Shown one piece after another: positions 24,245-32,326 of a DNA stretch of 60,742 nt. A program made the translations under genes and the position numbers. The stretch comes from Planctomycetota bacterium (GTDB lineage Bacteria; Planctomycetota; Phycisphaerae; Phycisphaerales; Phycisphaeraceae), in the NCBI GenBank assembly GCA_024279865.1, contig JAJRRC010000038.1:1-60742 (forward strand), read 5' to 3'. The notes beneath the pieces are model-generated. The model saw only the letters and a program-made list of their open reading frames with translations, had not been told where the DNA came from and did no database searches. Position 1 is the first letter of the stretch. Each line of letters begins with the position of its first letter.

Positions 24245-25201
24245 TCAGAAACTCACATTGAGTTGAACGCTGACGTAGGGTTCGTCGCTGGCATCGAGGA
24301 TGGATCGGGTTTCACGAACATCAAAGCCGCGATCAAATTCCTGGCTAAAAGCATAGCCCCCTGCCACGGCCAATTGCACTTGGCCAGCAGGTGTCCAAAC
24401 GATGCCTGCTTCGAGAAGACGCTGGGTGAACAAGACGCGACGGCGATCTGAATCATTGTTGTTCAAACGGTAGGCATCAAGTCGGTTGGCAAACTTGCCA
24501 AATAGTTCGACAGTTTCATTGACTTCATAGCCCACTCGGACATCCGCGGTAAAGGGAACTGCGTAATCCAGTTGCCAGGTCCAACGGTCGTCCGGTGTCC
24601 AGGTGATCGAGTTGGTAGGAAAGCCCAAGGTATAGGTCAATTGATCGCTGTACTGATGGGTGTAGGCAAAGGCGGGCAAGGGCAGGTCTGGGAAAAAGGT
24701 GCGATTGCCGTTGTAGTCGACGAGGAGTTGGAGGATTGATTTTTCGTCGAGTTCGGTGGTAAAGATGAGGTCCGCTTTGCCGTACCATGCGTTGCCGTCG
24801 GCATAGGGGGAGTCGCCGTTGTAGCCTAACCCGGCCACGACATCGACGGTCCAACCTTGAAATTCACCCACACGGGCGCCCAAGGCAACGGACTGATCCA
24901 CCAACGCATTGGGCAACAAAGTCGAAGTGCTGTTAATGTTCACCGCTTTGATGGCTGCACCAAAGGTAAGTTGCAAGTCATCATCACTCACGCGCCAGCG
25001 GCCGGCCGCATCATAGGTTTGTAGTTGAATACCGGTAGAGGTCCCATCGATATCACCCTTGCCCTGGAAGGCTGCTTGGACTTGGACATCTGCTTGTTGA
25101 CCTTCACCGAGGGGAATCATCATCAATTCCGGGCCGGTCTGGGCGTAAGCGACATTGAGGCTCATCGCCAGCACGAGAAGGGTCATTGTCTTGATTTTCA
25201 T
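24245..25201 (-). CDS. Outer-membrane beta-barrel protein
   Basis: 318 residues with an 18-20-residue signal peptide (MKIKTMTLLVLAMSLNVAYA, cleaved after AYA). The mature part alternates hydrophobic and polar residues in many amphipathic strands and ends in VQLNVSF, the C-terminal Phe used as a signal for outer-membrane barrel insertion. Lengths of strands and the aromatic girdle (WTVDVVAGLGYNGD, WTWQLDYAVPF) fit a barrel of about 12-14 strands. Ligand unknown; it resembles uncharacterised DUF6268-type barrels in style, which I cannot confirm. The start at 25201 has AGGAG 8 bases upstream. It is divergent from folP over 90 bases. Confidence 0.75.
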   Translation of the reverse strand: MKIKTMTLLVLAMSLNVAYAQTGPELMMIPLGEGQQADVQVQAAFQGKGDIDGTSTGIQLQTYDAAGRWRVSDDDLQLTFGAAIKAVNINSTSTLLPNALVDQSVALGARVGEFQGWTVDVVAGLGYNGDSPYADGNAWYGKADLIFTTELDEKSILQLLVDYNGNRTFFPDLPLPAFAYTHQYSDQLTYTLGFPTNSITWTPDDRWTWQLDYAVPFTADVRVGYEVNETVELFGKFANRLDAYRLNNNDSDRRRVLFTQRLLEAGIVWTPAGQVQLAVAGGYAFSQEFDRGFDVRETRSILDASDEPYVSVQLNVSF

Positions 25202-25255
25202 GATTGTTGCTCCTGATTTTCTTTGAGTAAGAAATACGATCATAACTGCTCAGCA

Positions 25256-25284
25256 TTGCGTTGCAATGCGACTGCTTTGATAAT
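25256..25284 (+). promoter_or_regulatory. Candidate leaderless promoter of folP
   Basis: TTGCGT (25256-25261), 17 bp, GATAAT (25279-25284), then only 6 bases to the ATG at 25291. Transcription would begin at or next to the start codon, and no ribosome-binding site is visible. Confidence 0.45.
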
Positions 25285-25290
25285 GGGCTC

Positions 25291-26154
25291 ATGAAGCAAT
25301 TACCCTTGGCTCACCATCGCGTGTTGGACTTGGATCATCCAAGGATTATGGGGATTCTAAATGTCACGCCTGACAGTTTTTCCGATGGGGGTGTGTATGA
25401 AGCAATCGAGCAAGCAATTTCGCATTGCCAAACGATGCTAGAGCAGGGTGCGACGATTTTGGATATTGGAGGGGAATCCACTCGGCCTGGGGCATCTCGT
25501 GTGGACGAAGCTGAACAAATCAAACGGACACAACCAGTCATCCAACGGCTGGCAGAAGTTTGCCCCCAGGCAATTTTGAGCATTGATACCACGCATAGTG
25601 CGGTGGCGAAGGCTGCCCTAGAAGCTGGGGCGCATCTTATTAATGATGTCTCAGCAGGTGAGGAAGACCCGGCAATCCTGACGTTGGCCGCTCAACACAA
25701 CGCCCCCATTGTCCTGATGCACAAGCAAGGCAACCCCGCGACGATGCAGGACGCTCCGACTTATCAAGACGTGGTTGCCGAGGTCAAGACTTATCTATTA
25801 GGACGAGCTGAAGTGGCAATGCAAGCGGGCGTTCCCAAAAACCAAATCATTCTGGACCCGGGGATCGGGTTCGGCAAGACCACCGCCCACAACCTGGCCC
25901 TTCTTCAAGAACTCGATCAATTGGTCGACACGGGCTACCCGATTTTACTGGGCGCTAGCCGCAAGCGATTCTTGGGTGATGCTTGCACCCTTGATGGCAA
26001 AACCCCACAACCAAACGACTGCGTTGGTGCGACATGCGCGACCACCGCCATGGGCGTCACCGCGGGGGTCCACCTGTTTCGGGTGCATGATGTCCAAGCC
26101 AATCGCCAGGCAGCCGATGTCACCTGGGCGATCCAGCATGGGCTACTGGGCTAA
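25291..26154 (+). CDS. folP: Dihydropteroate synthase
   Basis: Condenses 6-hydroxymethyl-dihydropterin pyrophosphate with 4-aminobenzoate in folate synthesis; the target of sulfonamides. TIM-barrel signatures are complete: MGILNVTPDSFSDGG, DIGGESTRPGA, DTTHSAVA, NDVSAG, LDPGIGFGKT and GASRKRFLG. Length 287 is normal. The ATG at 25291 was chosen; a TTG at 25261 would add 10 residues but would overlap the proposed -35/-10 region. The 3' end overlaps the convergent YHS lipoprotein gene by 12 bases. Confidence 0.96.
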   Translation: MKQLPLAHHRVLDLDHPRIMGILNVTPDSFSDGGVYEAIEQAISHCQTMLEQGATILDIGGESTRPGASRVDEAEQIKRTQPVIQRLAEVCPQAILSIDTTHSAVAKAALEAGAHLINDVSAGEEDPAILTLAAQHNAPIVLMHKQGNPATMQDAPTYQDVVAEVKTYLLGRAEVAMQAGVPKNQIILDPGIGFGKTTAHNLALLQELDQLVDTGYPILLGASRKRFLGDACTLDGKTPQPNDCVGATCATTAMGVTAGVHLFRVHDVQANRQAADVTWAIQHGLLG

Positions 26155-26457
26155 AACAGCAACGTATTTTGCAGGATCTGTATTAAAGGCTTTGATGCAA
26201 TCATCGCAGCAAAGTCCATATTCTTTGCCGTTGAAGGTGACGGTGGTTCCGTTGGCGTTCACCGCATTCCCGGTGATGGGGCATTTGGAATTCACGGCCG
26301 CGGCAGCAGGCTGACTGGTCGGCACAGGGGTTGGCGCTTCGATCCCATGATCGTGGCCGTCATGGTCATGGTCATGCCCTGCATGCTCATCTTCTGAGCC
26401 ACAGCCCACAAACATGCCACAAGCAAGTACCAAAATCGCCATTGTCAGATATTTCAT
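26143..26457 (-). CDS. His-rich YHS-domain lipoprotein
   Basis: 104-residue predicted lipoprotein. The signal peptide MKYLTMAILVLACGMFVGC ends in a lipobox cysteine. It is followed by a metal-binding stretch HAGHDHDHDGHDHG and a YHS-like domain (CPITGNAVNANG... FNGKEYGLCCDDCIKAF) with four Cys. Together these suggest metal (Cu, Zn or Ni) binding or sensing at the envelope. The start at 26457 has GGGAG upstream. The gene converges with folP and overlaps its end. No metal transporter lies beside it, so the partner is unknown. Confidence 0.82.
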   Translation of the reverse strand: MKYLTMAILVLACGMFVGCGSEDEHAGHDHDHDGHDHGIEAPTPVPTSQPAAAAVNSKCPITGNAVNANGTTVTFNGKEYGLCCDDCIKAFNTDPAKYVAVLAQ

Positions 26458-26832
26458 CAAAAAAACTCCCATAAAATAAGTGTGGCTAAATTATAGCATA
26501 TTTGAGCCTATTGTCTCCCCGGGCCATCTTAACACTTTTAAATCTGATTATCTTCTTAAAGTCGATTTGAACCCAAGCAGAAACAAGTATTTAGGCCACG
26601 GTGAACCATTTTCATTGCAACCATTTTGTTCGCAACAAGTTAGGTGACCCAAGCATCCTTTTTTCCAAAAAAACAAACCTTCAAAAGAAGGTCTGCCCAA
26701 TCAATATCAGTAATATTTTCTTGTTTTTTATAGGACGAAAGATAGACCTATACGCAAATAAAGCTATAATATGAATTAACTTATCGAATTGACAAGCAAT
26801 TGTTTTTTCCTTCAAGTCTTAATCCGTGTATG
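26458..26832. other. AT-rich intergenic region without a gene
   Basis: The first three quarters of the 490-base gap between the YHS lipoprotein and flgM are AT-rich with no open reading frame of quality. A small hairpin AACCTTC/GAAGGT lies at about 26681. TATAAT at 26765-26770 could be a -10 box with a weak -35. I see no known RNA family. Confidence 0.5.
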
Positions 26833-26840
26833 GGCGATAA
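26812..26840 (+). promoter_or_regulatory. Possible sigma-28 (FliA) promoter of flgM
   Basis: GGCGATAA at 26833-26840 matches the FliA -10 consensus GCCGATAA at 7 of 8 positions. TCAAGTCT at 26812-26819 resembles the -35 TAAAGTTT, but the spacing is 13 where 11 is usual. FliA control of flgM is well known in other bacteria. Confidence 0.35.
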
Positions 26841-26948
26841 TGAAGTGTGTAAGGAAGCTGAGTTGCAAAACGCCAAAGAGCTGATTTAAAAACTGTCTGG
26901 CAAGCAAACGCGACCTCGTGAAACGCAACTTCAGAAGGAGTTAAATCC

Positions 26949-27233
26949 ATGAATGACATTGCCCCCATCGGACGTCCTGCCCCTACTGATCTTCGCGGCA
27001 CCAGCCGTACCCGCAGTTCCGAAGACCAGTCCACCTCGCCCACACGCCAAGGTGATCAGGTTGAATTTTCTGATGCCGCTCGATTGCTTAGCCAGTTGCG
27101 GCAATTGCCCGATGTCAGACAGCACCTCGTCGACAACGTGCGGGCCGCCATTGCCGACGGCACCTACGAAACGGATGAAAAAATCAGTGCTGCCGTCGAC
27201 GGTCTGCTCGGCGAATTGGCCTCGGAAGTCTAA
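26949..27233 (+). CDS. flgM: Anti-sigma-28 factor FlgM
   Basis: 94-residue FlgM-family protein that holds flagellar sigma factor FliA inactive until the hook is complete and FlgM is exported. The C-terminal half is diagnostic: VEFSDAARLLSQLRQLPDVR followed by VRAAIADGTYETDEKISAAVDGLLGEL. The N-terminal 35 residues are low-complexity and probably disordered, as usual. AAGGAG lies 9 bases before the ATG. It stands alone, more than 30 kb from the flhA-flhF-flhG genes in this window, with its own terminator. Confidence 0.88.
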   Translation: MNDIAPIGRPAPTDLRGTSRTRSSEDQSTSPTRQGDQVEFSDAARLLSQLRQLPDVRQHLVDNVRAAIADGTYETDEKISAAVDGLLGELASEV

Positions 27234-27279
27234 AGCCAAAAGTCCTCGCACGGATGAGGTTTTTACAAATGAAATAGGA

Positions 27280-27317
27280 AACGCATCCTGTCAAAGGCTG
27301 GCAGGATGCGTTTTTTT
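27280..27317 (+). terminator. Intrinsic terminator after flgM
   Basis: ACGCATCCTG pairs with CAGGATGCGT around a small loop, followed by seven T. Confidence 0.9.
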
Positions 27318-27398
27318 GTAAAAGCAATCACTTGCCCATTTGGGGTGTGACAAGTACCCACCAGAACGTTTCCCATCATTGCCCGCTATCTGCCAACG

Positions 27399-27417
27399 CG
27401 CACGCAGTATGCGTGCG
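27399..27417. repeat. Palindrome R4 copy
   Basis: CGCACGCA-GTA-TGCGTGCG between the convergent flgM and ABC-F genes; same core as at 15010 and 55181. Confidence 0.6.
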
Positions 27418-27512
27418 ACTGCTTTTCAAGCAATCTAGTCCGACTGAAAACAGTTAATAATGATGCAAAATGACCGAAAGAAACAGCCGCAAGCGTTTTG
27501 TTCACAAACGCA

Positions 27513-29471
27513 TTAACCCCGGGCGGCCCATTCTTCCTCTAGAGGAGTCAATTCCTCACGAAGCGCATCACGACGCTGTTGATAATCCTTGACCTTGGTG
27601 CCATCACGATAGATAGCCGGGTCTGCCAGCGAGCCGTCAATGTCCGACAACGCTTGTTCAATTGTCATGATGCGTTGTTCGAGTTTTTCCATGCTCAATT
27701 TGGTCAGAGCACCTGAACGCTTGGGCTTGGATTGTATTTGCGGCTTGGGCTGAGGCTTGGGTTTGGACGCTGTTTTTTTGGTTTTGACAGGCTTCACGTC
27801 CACGGGCGTGGGGGTCAGTTCGCCTTGGGTATATTGGCTATAGTTGCCCCAGACGTGCTTGGCGTTGCCTTGGCCATCAAAAATAATCAGTTGATCCACG
27901 AGGTGATCCAGGAGCATTCGATCATGGCTGATGAGGATGAGGGTTCCGCCGCCACGGGTTTTTTCACCCCAGCCTTCGCGGTCGGCTGTGAACATTTCCA
28001 GAGCCTCTTCGAGTTTTTGAGAACTGAGTACATCAAGGTGATTGGTCGGTTCGTCCAGCACCAGCAGGTTGTGTTCGCCAGCCATCAAGGCTGCCAAGGC
28101 AACTCGGGCGCGTTCGCCACCCCTGAGTAGGCCGAGGGTTTGTTCTTGGTCGTCGCCGGTGAATAAGAATGCGCCAGCGAGGTTTCGGGCGATTTGGCCT
28201 GATTCACCGGGGACATGTTTGGAGAGATATTCGATAATGGTCAGATGGGGCGCCATGTCTGCATGGGTTTGACGAAAGTGGCCGATTTGGACTTGAGCGC
28301 CAAGGCGGGTTTCACCACTGCTAGCTTGCTGTTCTCCGAGGAGACATCGCACGAGGGTACTTTTTCCTGCACCGTTTGGGCCGATGATCCCGATTCGGTC
28401 GCCTCGACGAACGATGAGGTCCAGATTTTTAAACAAAGGTTTATTGCCATCGTCGTAGACTTTGCTGAGTCCTTCACAGGAGAGGATCATGTCCCCCGCT
28501 CGCGGGGGCGCGGGGAGGTCCAGCGACATGACATCTAGTTCAAGGGGACGATCGACTTGTTTTTGGTCGATAAAACGTTCGAGTCGTTTCTCGCGGCCGC
28601 GGGCTTGTTTGGATCGCTGGCCTGAGCGGTATCGGTCGATGAAGCCTTTTTCCTGTCGGATTTTGTCTTGTTGTTTTTCGTAGACTCGCTGGGCGACCAT
28701 GCGGCGTTCGGTGCGTAATTCGGTGTATTTGGCGAAGTTGCCTGGATAGTCAAAGACCCGGCCGACTTCGACTTCATAAATGGTGCTGACGACCCGATCC
28801 AAAAGCCAACGGTCATGGCTAATAAGGATCACGGCCCCGCGATAGTTGATCAAATAGTTTTCTAGCCATTCACGGCCAGCAATATCCAGATGGTTCGTCG
28901 GTTCATCTAAGAGCAACAGGTCCGGCTCCGTGAGCAACAGCTTGGCCAGAGCCAAGCGGCCTTTTTGGCCACCAGAGAGATCTTCGACTTTCACGTCGAA
29001 AGTCTCGTTGCCGAGGCCCAAGCCATGAAGAGCTTGATCGATTTGATGATCGACGGCATAGCCTCCAGCAGCCTGCATTTTGTGTTCAAGTTTTTCGTAA
29101 CGTTTGAGCAGTTTCTCCAATGCCGAGCCTTGGGTATCGGCCATTTGCTCGGTCAATGCGTGGAGTTGTTGGTGCATGGCGTCCAGACCTGCAAAGACCG
29201 TGGCTGCTTCTTCGCGTAAGGTGCGATTGAGGTCTAAATCGGGGTCTTGGTGGAGATAGCCAGCAGTGGCGCCCCGGGTGAGTTGGATTTGTCCGGATCC
29301 GGGTTTAAGGTTTCCGATGCCTGCAATGAGCTTCATGAGGGTGCTCTTCCCCTGCCCGTTGCGGCCGACCATGCCGACGTGCTCACCCTGTTCGAGCGTT
29401 AAATTCACGCCATCGAGAACGATGTGATCTCCGTAGCCAAACTTTAAATTTGAAATACCTAAAATTGCCAT
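27513..29471 (-). CDS. ABC-F family ATPase (Uup/YheS-like)
   Basis: 652-residue soluble protein with two ABC ATPase domains and no membrane part. Domain 1 has GRNGQGKST, signature LSGGQKGR and LLLDEPTNHLD. Domain 2 has GPNGAGKST, a variant signature LRGGERAR and LVLDEPTNHLD. A charged interdomain linker (YEKQQDKIRQEKGFIDRYR) and a C-terminal Lys/Pro linker plus a coiled coil (MEKLEQRIMTIEQAL... LTPLEEEW) match the Uup/YheS type. ABC-F proteins act on ribosomes, from translation rescue to antibiotic resistance; Uup is also tied to branched DNA. A housekeeping translation role is most likely. It is a single gene. Confidence 0.9.
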   Translation of the reverse strand: MAILGISNLKFGYGDHIVLDGVNLTLEQGEHVGMVGRNGQGKSTLMKLIAGIGNLKPGSGQIQLTRGATAGYLHQDPDLDLNRTLREEAATVFAGLDAMHQQLHALTEQMADTQGSALEKLLKRYEKLEHKMQAAGGYAVDHQIDQALHGLGLGNETFDVKVEDLSGGQKGRLALAKLLLTEPDLLLLDEPTNHLDIAGREWLENYLINYRGAVILISHDRWLLDRVVSTIYEVEVGRVFDYPGNFAKYTELRTERRMVAQRVYEKQQDKIRQEKGFIDRYRSGQRSKQARGREKRLERFIDQKQVDRPLELDVMSLDLPAPPRAGDMILSCEGLSKVYDDGNKPLFKNLDLIVRRGDRIGIIGPNGAGKSTLVRCLLGEQQASSGETRLGAQVQIGHFRQTHADMAPHLTIIEYLSKHVPGESGQIARNLAGAFLFTGDDQEQTLGLLRGGERARVALAALMAGEHNLLVLDEPTNHLDVLSSQKLEEALEMFTADREGWGEKTRGGGTLILISHDRMLLDHLVDQLIIFDGQGNAKHVWGNYSQYTQGELTPTPVDVKPVKTKKTASKPKPQPKPQIQSKPKRSGALTKLSMEKLEQRIMTIEQALSDIDGSLADPAIYRDGTKVKDYQQRRDALREELTPLEEEWAARG

Positions 29472-29625
29472 AGGGCGACAAGCCTAAAGGCAGAACCCTG
29501 CGGGGGCAAGTGTTGCCACGTCAATCAATCGTCATAAAACGCACAGTCTGACTGATCCACCCCCAAGATTTATTTCCTTGTGTTTAAAGATGGCCTAGGG
29601 CACAAACGTACGATAGGTTCCGGTC

Positions 29626-30966
29626 ATGCGTTTTCGTCGTAATTTGATTATTGTTGTGGGTCATGGCTTTCGTTCGGACGTTCTAAGCGATGCCCAGGCA
29701 TGGCCTACCCATACACCTAATTTAGATAAACTTGCCCAACGTGGCCTAAGGTTGATCGGGACCAGTGCCTGCCCGGCAGACCCTGGGGGCATGCTGAGCC
29801 TCATGACAGGTATGCATGCCAGACAACATGGCGTGATTACCCAAGACCAGGCACCACTTTTGTGTGATGGTTGGCCTGCCCAGCTTCAAGACGCAGACTA
29901 CCACGTTGTTGGTGTCGGCCGCGTGGGCATGTTCAAACAACACCTTGACCAAAGCGTTGTCGTCGAAAACGAACAAACCCTCGAAGCTTCCAAATGTGCC
30001 TACCTCCAAGCAATCATCCAACGCGGACGGTTTGACGACATTGTGACCCAGCGACGCCAACGCCTTCGGTACGGCCCATTCGCACCGGCTGGCCTGGCGA
30101 TTGAACCCGATGACGACATTGATGGCTTTATCGCCCAGCAGGCCACTGAAGCACTGGAAAAAATGCCTTTGGATCGTCCTTGGGCTCTACTGGTCTTTTT
30201 CAGTGGCCCGGGAAATGACCTGCCTGCCCCCCGTTTGTACAACGACCTGGTCGAAGCAAACGATCTGGTCGGCGATTTTGTCCCAGCAGACCTCTCAAAA
30301 ACCAATATCCTCGCGGAACTGGATTACCCCCGAGTCCAACTTCAACGCCTCACCCGCACGGGCATTGCTGATATTCGGCGTCACTATCTCGGCCGCGTGG
30401 GGTTGATCGATCACGGCATCGGCTGTCTGGCCAAAGCCCTCCAAACGCGATCCGATCACGACCGCACCTGGTCGGTGGTCACCGCAGACCGAGGCCAACT
30501 CCTCGGCGAGCAAGGCCTCATCGGACACCGATCTTTCCTCGGACCTGCCTTGGAAGTCCCCCTCATCATCACCCCACCGACCCAAGCACCGCCCAATCGG
30601 TCCACCGATGACCTCATCAGCACCACCGATGTGGCGGCAACCATTGCCGCTCTCGCTGGCTGTGATTCCCCCCCTAGCTGTGAAGGCAGATCTCTCTTGC
30701 CTCTGCTGGCGGGTAATGAAATGACCGACCCGTTCACGGGCCTGATCAGTGAATTTGGACATCGCCTGCTCTTAGAGACAGAACGCTACAAGGTTATTTT
30801 TAACACCGAAAAGCGTAAAGCTTTAGGACTCTACGATGTCCTAAACGACCCCGATGAAACTCAAAATCTGATGGAACAACCCGTCGCAAGCAACCTGCTG
30901 GACGCTTTGAGATGGCGATTGGCCGATACGCTGTTGGGACTGCGTGCCAACCAGCGGTACGTTTAA
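29626..30966 (+). CDS. Sulfatase-fold protein without active-site residues
   Basis: 446-residue alkaline-phosphatase/sulfatase-fold protein, recognisable by NLIIVVGHGFRSD, THTPNLDKLAQRG, LSLMTGMHARQHGV, TADRGQLLGEQGLIGH and the family C-terminus LYDVLNDPDETQNLM. The catalytic features are lost: the metal-binding DD of the first strand is GH; anchoring on LMTG, the CxPxR formylglycine site is replaced by DPGGM; the GKxH motif reads GRVG; and DHG reads DRG. It is therefore probably a pseudoenzyme with a binding or regulatory role, or acts by another chemistry. There is no signal peptide. The frame is intact over its whole length, which argues for retained function. It is transcribed alone, divergent from the ABC-F gene. 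Confidence 0.78.
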   Translation: MRFRRNLIIVVGHGFRSDVLSDAQAWPTHTPNLDKLAQRGLRLIGTSACPADPGGMLSLMTGMHARQHGVITQDQAPLLCDGWPAQLQDADYHVVGVGRVGMFKQHLDQSVVVENEQTLEASKCAYLQAIIQRGRFDDIVTQRRQRLRYGPFAPAGLAIEPDDDIDGFIAQQATEALEKMPLDRPWALLVFFSGPGNDLPAPRLYNDLVEANDLVGDFVPADLSKTNILAELDYPRVQLQRLTRTGIADIRRHYLGRVGLIDHGIGCLAKALQTRSDHDRTWSVVTADRGQLLGEQGLIGHRSFLGPALEVPLIITPPTQAPPNRSTDDLISTTDVAATIAALAGCDSPPSCEGRSLLPLLAGNEMTDPFTGLISEFGHRLLLETERYKVIFNTEKRKALGLYDVLNDPDETQNLMEQPVASNLLDALRWRLADTLLGLRANQRYV

Positions 30967-31027
30967 CCAACCCTTACGGGGTATTTTACCCTATCTATTA
31001 TTATTTTAAAAAAAACAGTTCAGCGAC

Positions 31028-31055
31028 TTGCATCCTGAGTTTTCACGGGTATAAT
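31028..31055 (+). promoter_or_regulatory. Sigma-70-type promoter upstream of the YdjY gene
   Basis: TTGCAT (31028-31033), 16 bp, TATAAT (31050-31055). One of the best promoter matches in the window. Transcription would begin near 31062. Confidence 0.6.
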
Positions 31056-31061
31056 TTCGAC

Positions 31062-31148
31062 ATCGTTTGGGAGTCAAACTCCTGAACGCTTACAATTGCC
31101 CCCGGAAGGGCTCGGCTTGACTTCGGTCTTGCCGGGCCTATTTTTTTG
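31062..31148 (+). ncRNA. Short leader or small RNA ending in an intrinsic terminator
   Basis: Between the promoter and the YdjY start lies a short region with a small hairpin GGAGT-CAA-ACTCC and then GGCTCGGC (31109-31116) pairing with GCCGGGCC (31131-31138), followed by TATTTTTTT. The T run ends 11 bases before the start codon. It is either a stand-alone RNA of about 85 bases or an attenuator that controls the downstream gene. It does not match 4.5S RNA or any riboswitch I know. Confidence 0.4.
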
Positions 31149-31158
31149 GGATTAGGCC

Positions 31159-31917
31159 ATGAATCTTTTCTGCATCATAATGATCCTCTGCTCGCTTTTG
31201 ACTGCCCTGCCGGCGGTTACGGCATCCCCCGAAGCCGCAGCCTCGCCAACGTTGCCCACAACACCCCTTGACAAAACTACCCTGCCACACGTGCAGGTCA
31301 ATCAGCAAGAACGCTATATTGATCTCCAAGCAACCGTGGTCTTGCGTGAAGGTGACTGGCTGGAACTTCTGGCCTGTTCACCTAACTCCCGCGAGCATGA
31401 AGCAATCCTCACGCTCAAAGTAAAGCCAAGCCATCTGCACTTGGCCCTGTTGATGCTTGGCCTAGAGCCGGGCAAACCCATGTCGTGGGAACACCCTCAA
31501 ACAAACCCCTCCCCCCAAACAACCTCTGACATCAAACGCCAAGTGGCCCCTCAAATCATCCCGCCACAAGGCCCCAAGATCGCGGTGACCCTTATTTTGC
31601 CTAGCAAGAACAACACGGCTATGGAAATCCCTGCCAACCGATGGATTTTAGATGCCACGACCCAACAACCGATGCTCGACAACATCTGGCTTTTTACAGG
31701 CTCTAGCTTCGTCAATTGGAACGGGCAACGCGTCTACCGTGCCGATGTCAACGGCACCCTGCTCTCACTGGTCAATTTCGGCGATGATGTCCTTGCCCGC
31801 CCCACCGAACTTACCTCGCAAAACGACAATGCACGCTGGCAACCCAACACGCCACAAATACCACCCGTCGGAACAGCAATCACGGTTCGCTTGCGACCGA
31901 TGGTTCCCAAAAAATAA
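31159..31917 (+). CDS. Secreted YdjY-domain protein
   Basis: 252-residue protein with an N-terminal signal peptide (about residues 1-22, ending in VTA). The body matches the YdjY-domain pattern typical of planctomycetes: YIDLQATVVLREGDWLELLAC, REHEAILTLKVKPSHLHLALLMLGLEPGKP, GSSFVNWNGQRVYRADVNG and the C-terminal VGTAITVRLRP. It should be exported to the periplasm; its function is unknown across the family. A weak ribosome-binding site and a terminator directly before the start suggest attenuation. It is a single gene. Confidence 0.82.
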   Translation: MNLFCIIMILCSLLTALPAVTASPEAAASPTLPTTPLDKTTLPHVQVNQQERYIDLQATVVLREGDWLELLACSPNSREHEAILTLKVKPSHLHLALLMLGLEPGKPMSWEHPQTNPSPQTTSDIKRQVAPQIIPPQGPKIAVTLILPSKNNTAMEIPANRWILDATTQQPMLDNIWLFTGSSFVNWNGQRVYRADVNGTLLSLVNFGDDVLARPTELTSQNDNARWQPNTPQIPPVGTAITVRLRPMVPKK

Positions 31918-31966
31918 GATGGTAAGACGTTCTATTACTAGAGCATCACAAAACCATCTGGCCCGT

Positions 31967-32082
31967 TTAGAGCACCTCACACTCAGGGATCGTGGCTTGA
32001 TGATCCGTAATCGCCTTGGCAACCTCGTTTATGCAGTTTCCCCCAGTGACAGGACGCTACGCATGACCGTTAAACGCTCTAA
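31967..32082. mobile_element. Dispersed element B1 (116 bp)
   Basis: Bounded by TTAGAGC and GCTCTAA. It is about 90 percent identical, in inverse orientation, to 52340-52456, including an uninterrupted identical core of more than 50 bases. No coding capacity. It sits between the YdjY gene and the convergent tRNA-Arg, adjacent to R2 copy f. Confidence 0.85.
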
Positions 32083-32123
32083 AAGAATCCGACTCTTCAG
32101 AAGACCTTCGAATTCGGCTTTGT
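32081..32123 (+). repeat. R2-type dispersed repeat copy f
   Basis: AGAATCCGACTCTTCAGAAG ... ATTCGGCTTTGTCATC, abutting element B1. Degenerate at the tail. Confidence 0.5.
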
Positions 32124-32130
32124 CATCAAA

Positions 32131-32168
32131 CAAAAAAAAAAGACGCAAGCGATGAAGCTTGCGTCTTT
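32131..32168 (-). terminator. Intrinsic terminator after tRNA-Arg
   Basis: On the minus strand AAAGACGCAAGC pairs with GCTTGCGTCTTT around a 6-base loop, followed by a run of T. Confidence 0.85.
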
Positions 32169-32189
32169 AGACTTCCCAAAAGGAAGTAA

Positions 32190-32263
32190 TACGGGCGGAG
32201 GGACTCGAACCCCCAACCTGCTGATCCGAAGTCAGCTGCTCTATCCAATTGAGCTACGCCCGC
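32190..32263 (-). tRNA. tRNA-Arg (anticodon UCG)
   Basis: Minus-strand cloverleaf: acceptor GCGGGCG paired with CGCCCGT (one G-U), D arm AGCTCAATTGGATAGAGC, anticodon stem GCTGA/TCAGC with loop CTTCGGA (anticodon TCG), T arm GGGGGTTCGAGTCCCTC. The CCA end is not encoded. Confidence 0.95.
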
Positions 32264-32326
32264 ACTGGGTTGGAGGTAGCATATCGCCCACCTTCACGAT
32301 GGGCAACTATAGACCCGCCCAACGAC

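Noticed and set aside
26819-27251. Minus-strand open frames opposite flgM
   Set aside because: They overlap a clear FlgM gene with ribosome site and terminator and have no recognisable features.
29746-30060. Antisense open frames within the sulfatase-like gene
   Set aside because: Several 60-155-codon frames exist opposite 29626-30966, all without motifs or ribosome sites; they reflect codon bias of the real gene.
31062-31148. Signal recognition particle RNA
   Set aside because: The size and a CGGAAGG string fit loosely, but the conserved GGUCAGGUCCGGAAGGAAGC-type apical loop and its stem are absent.
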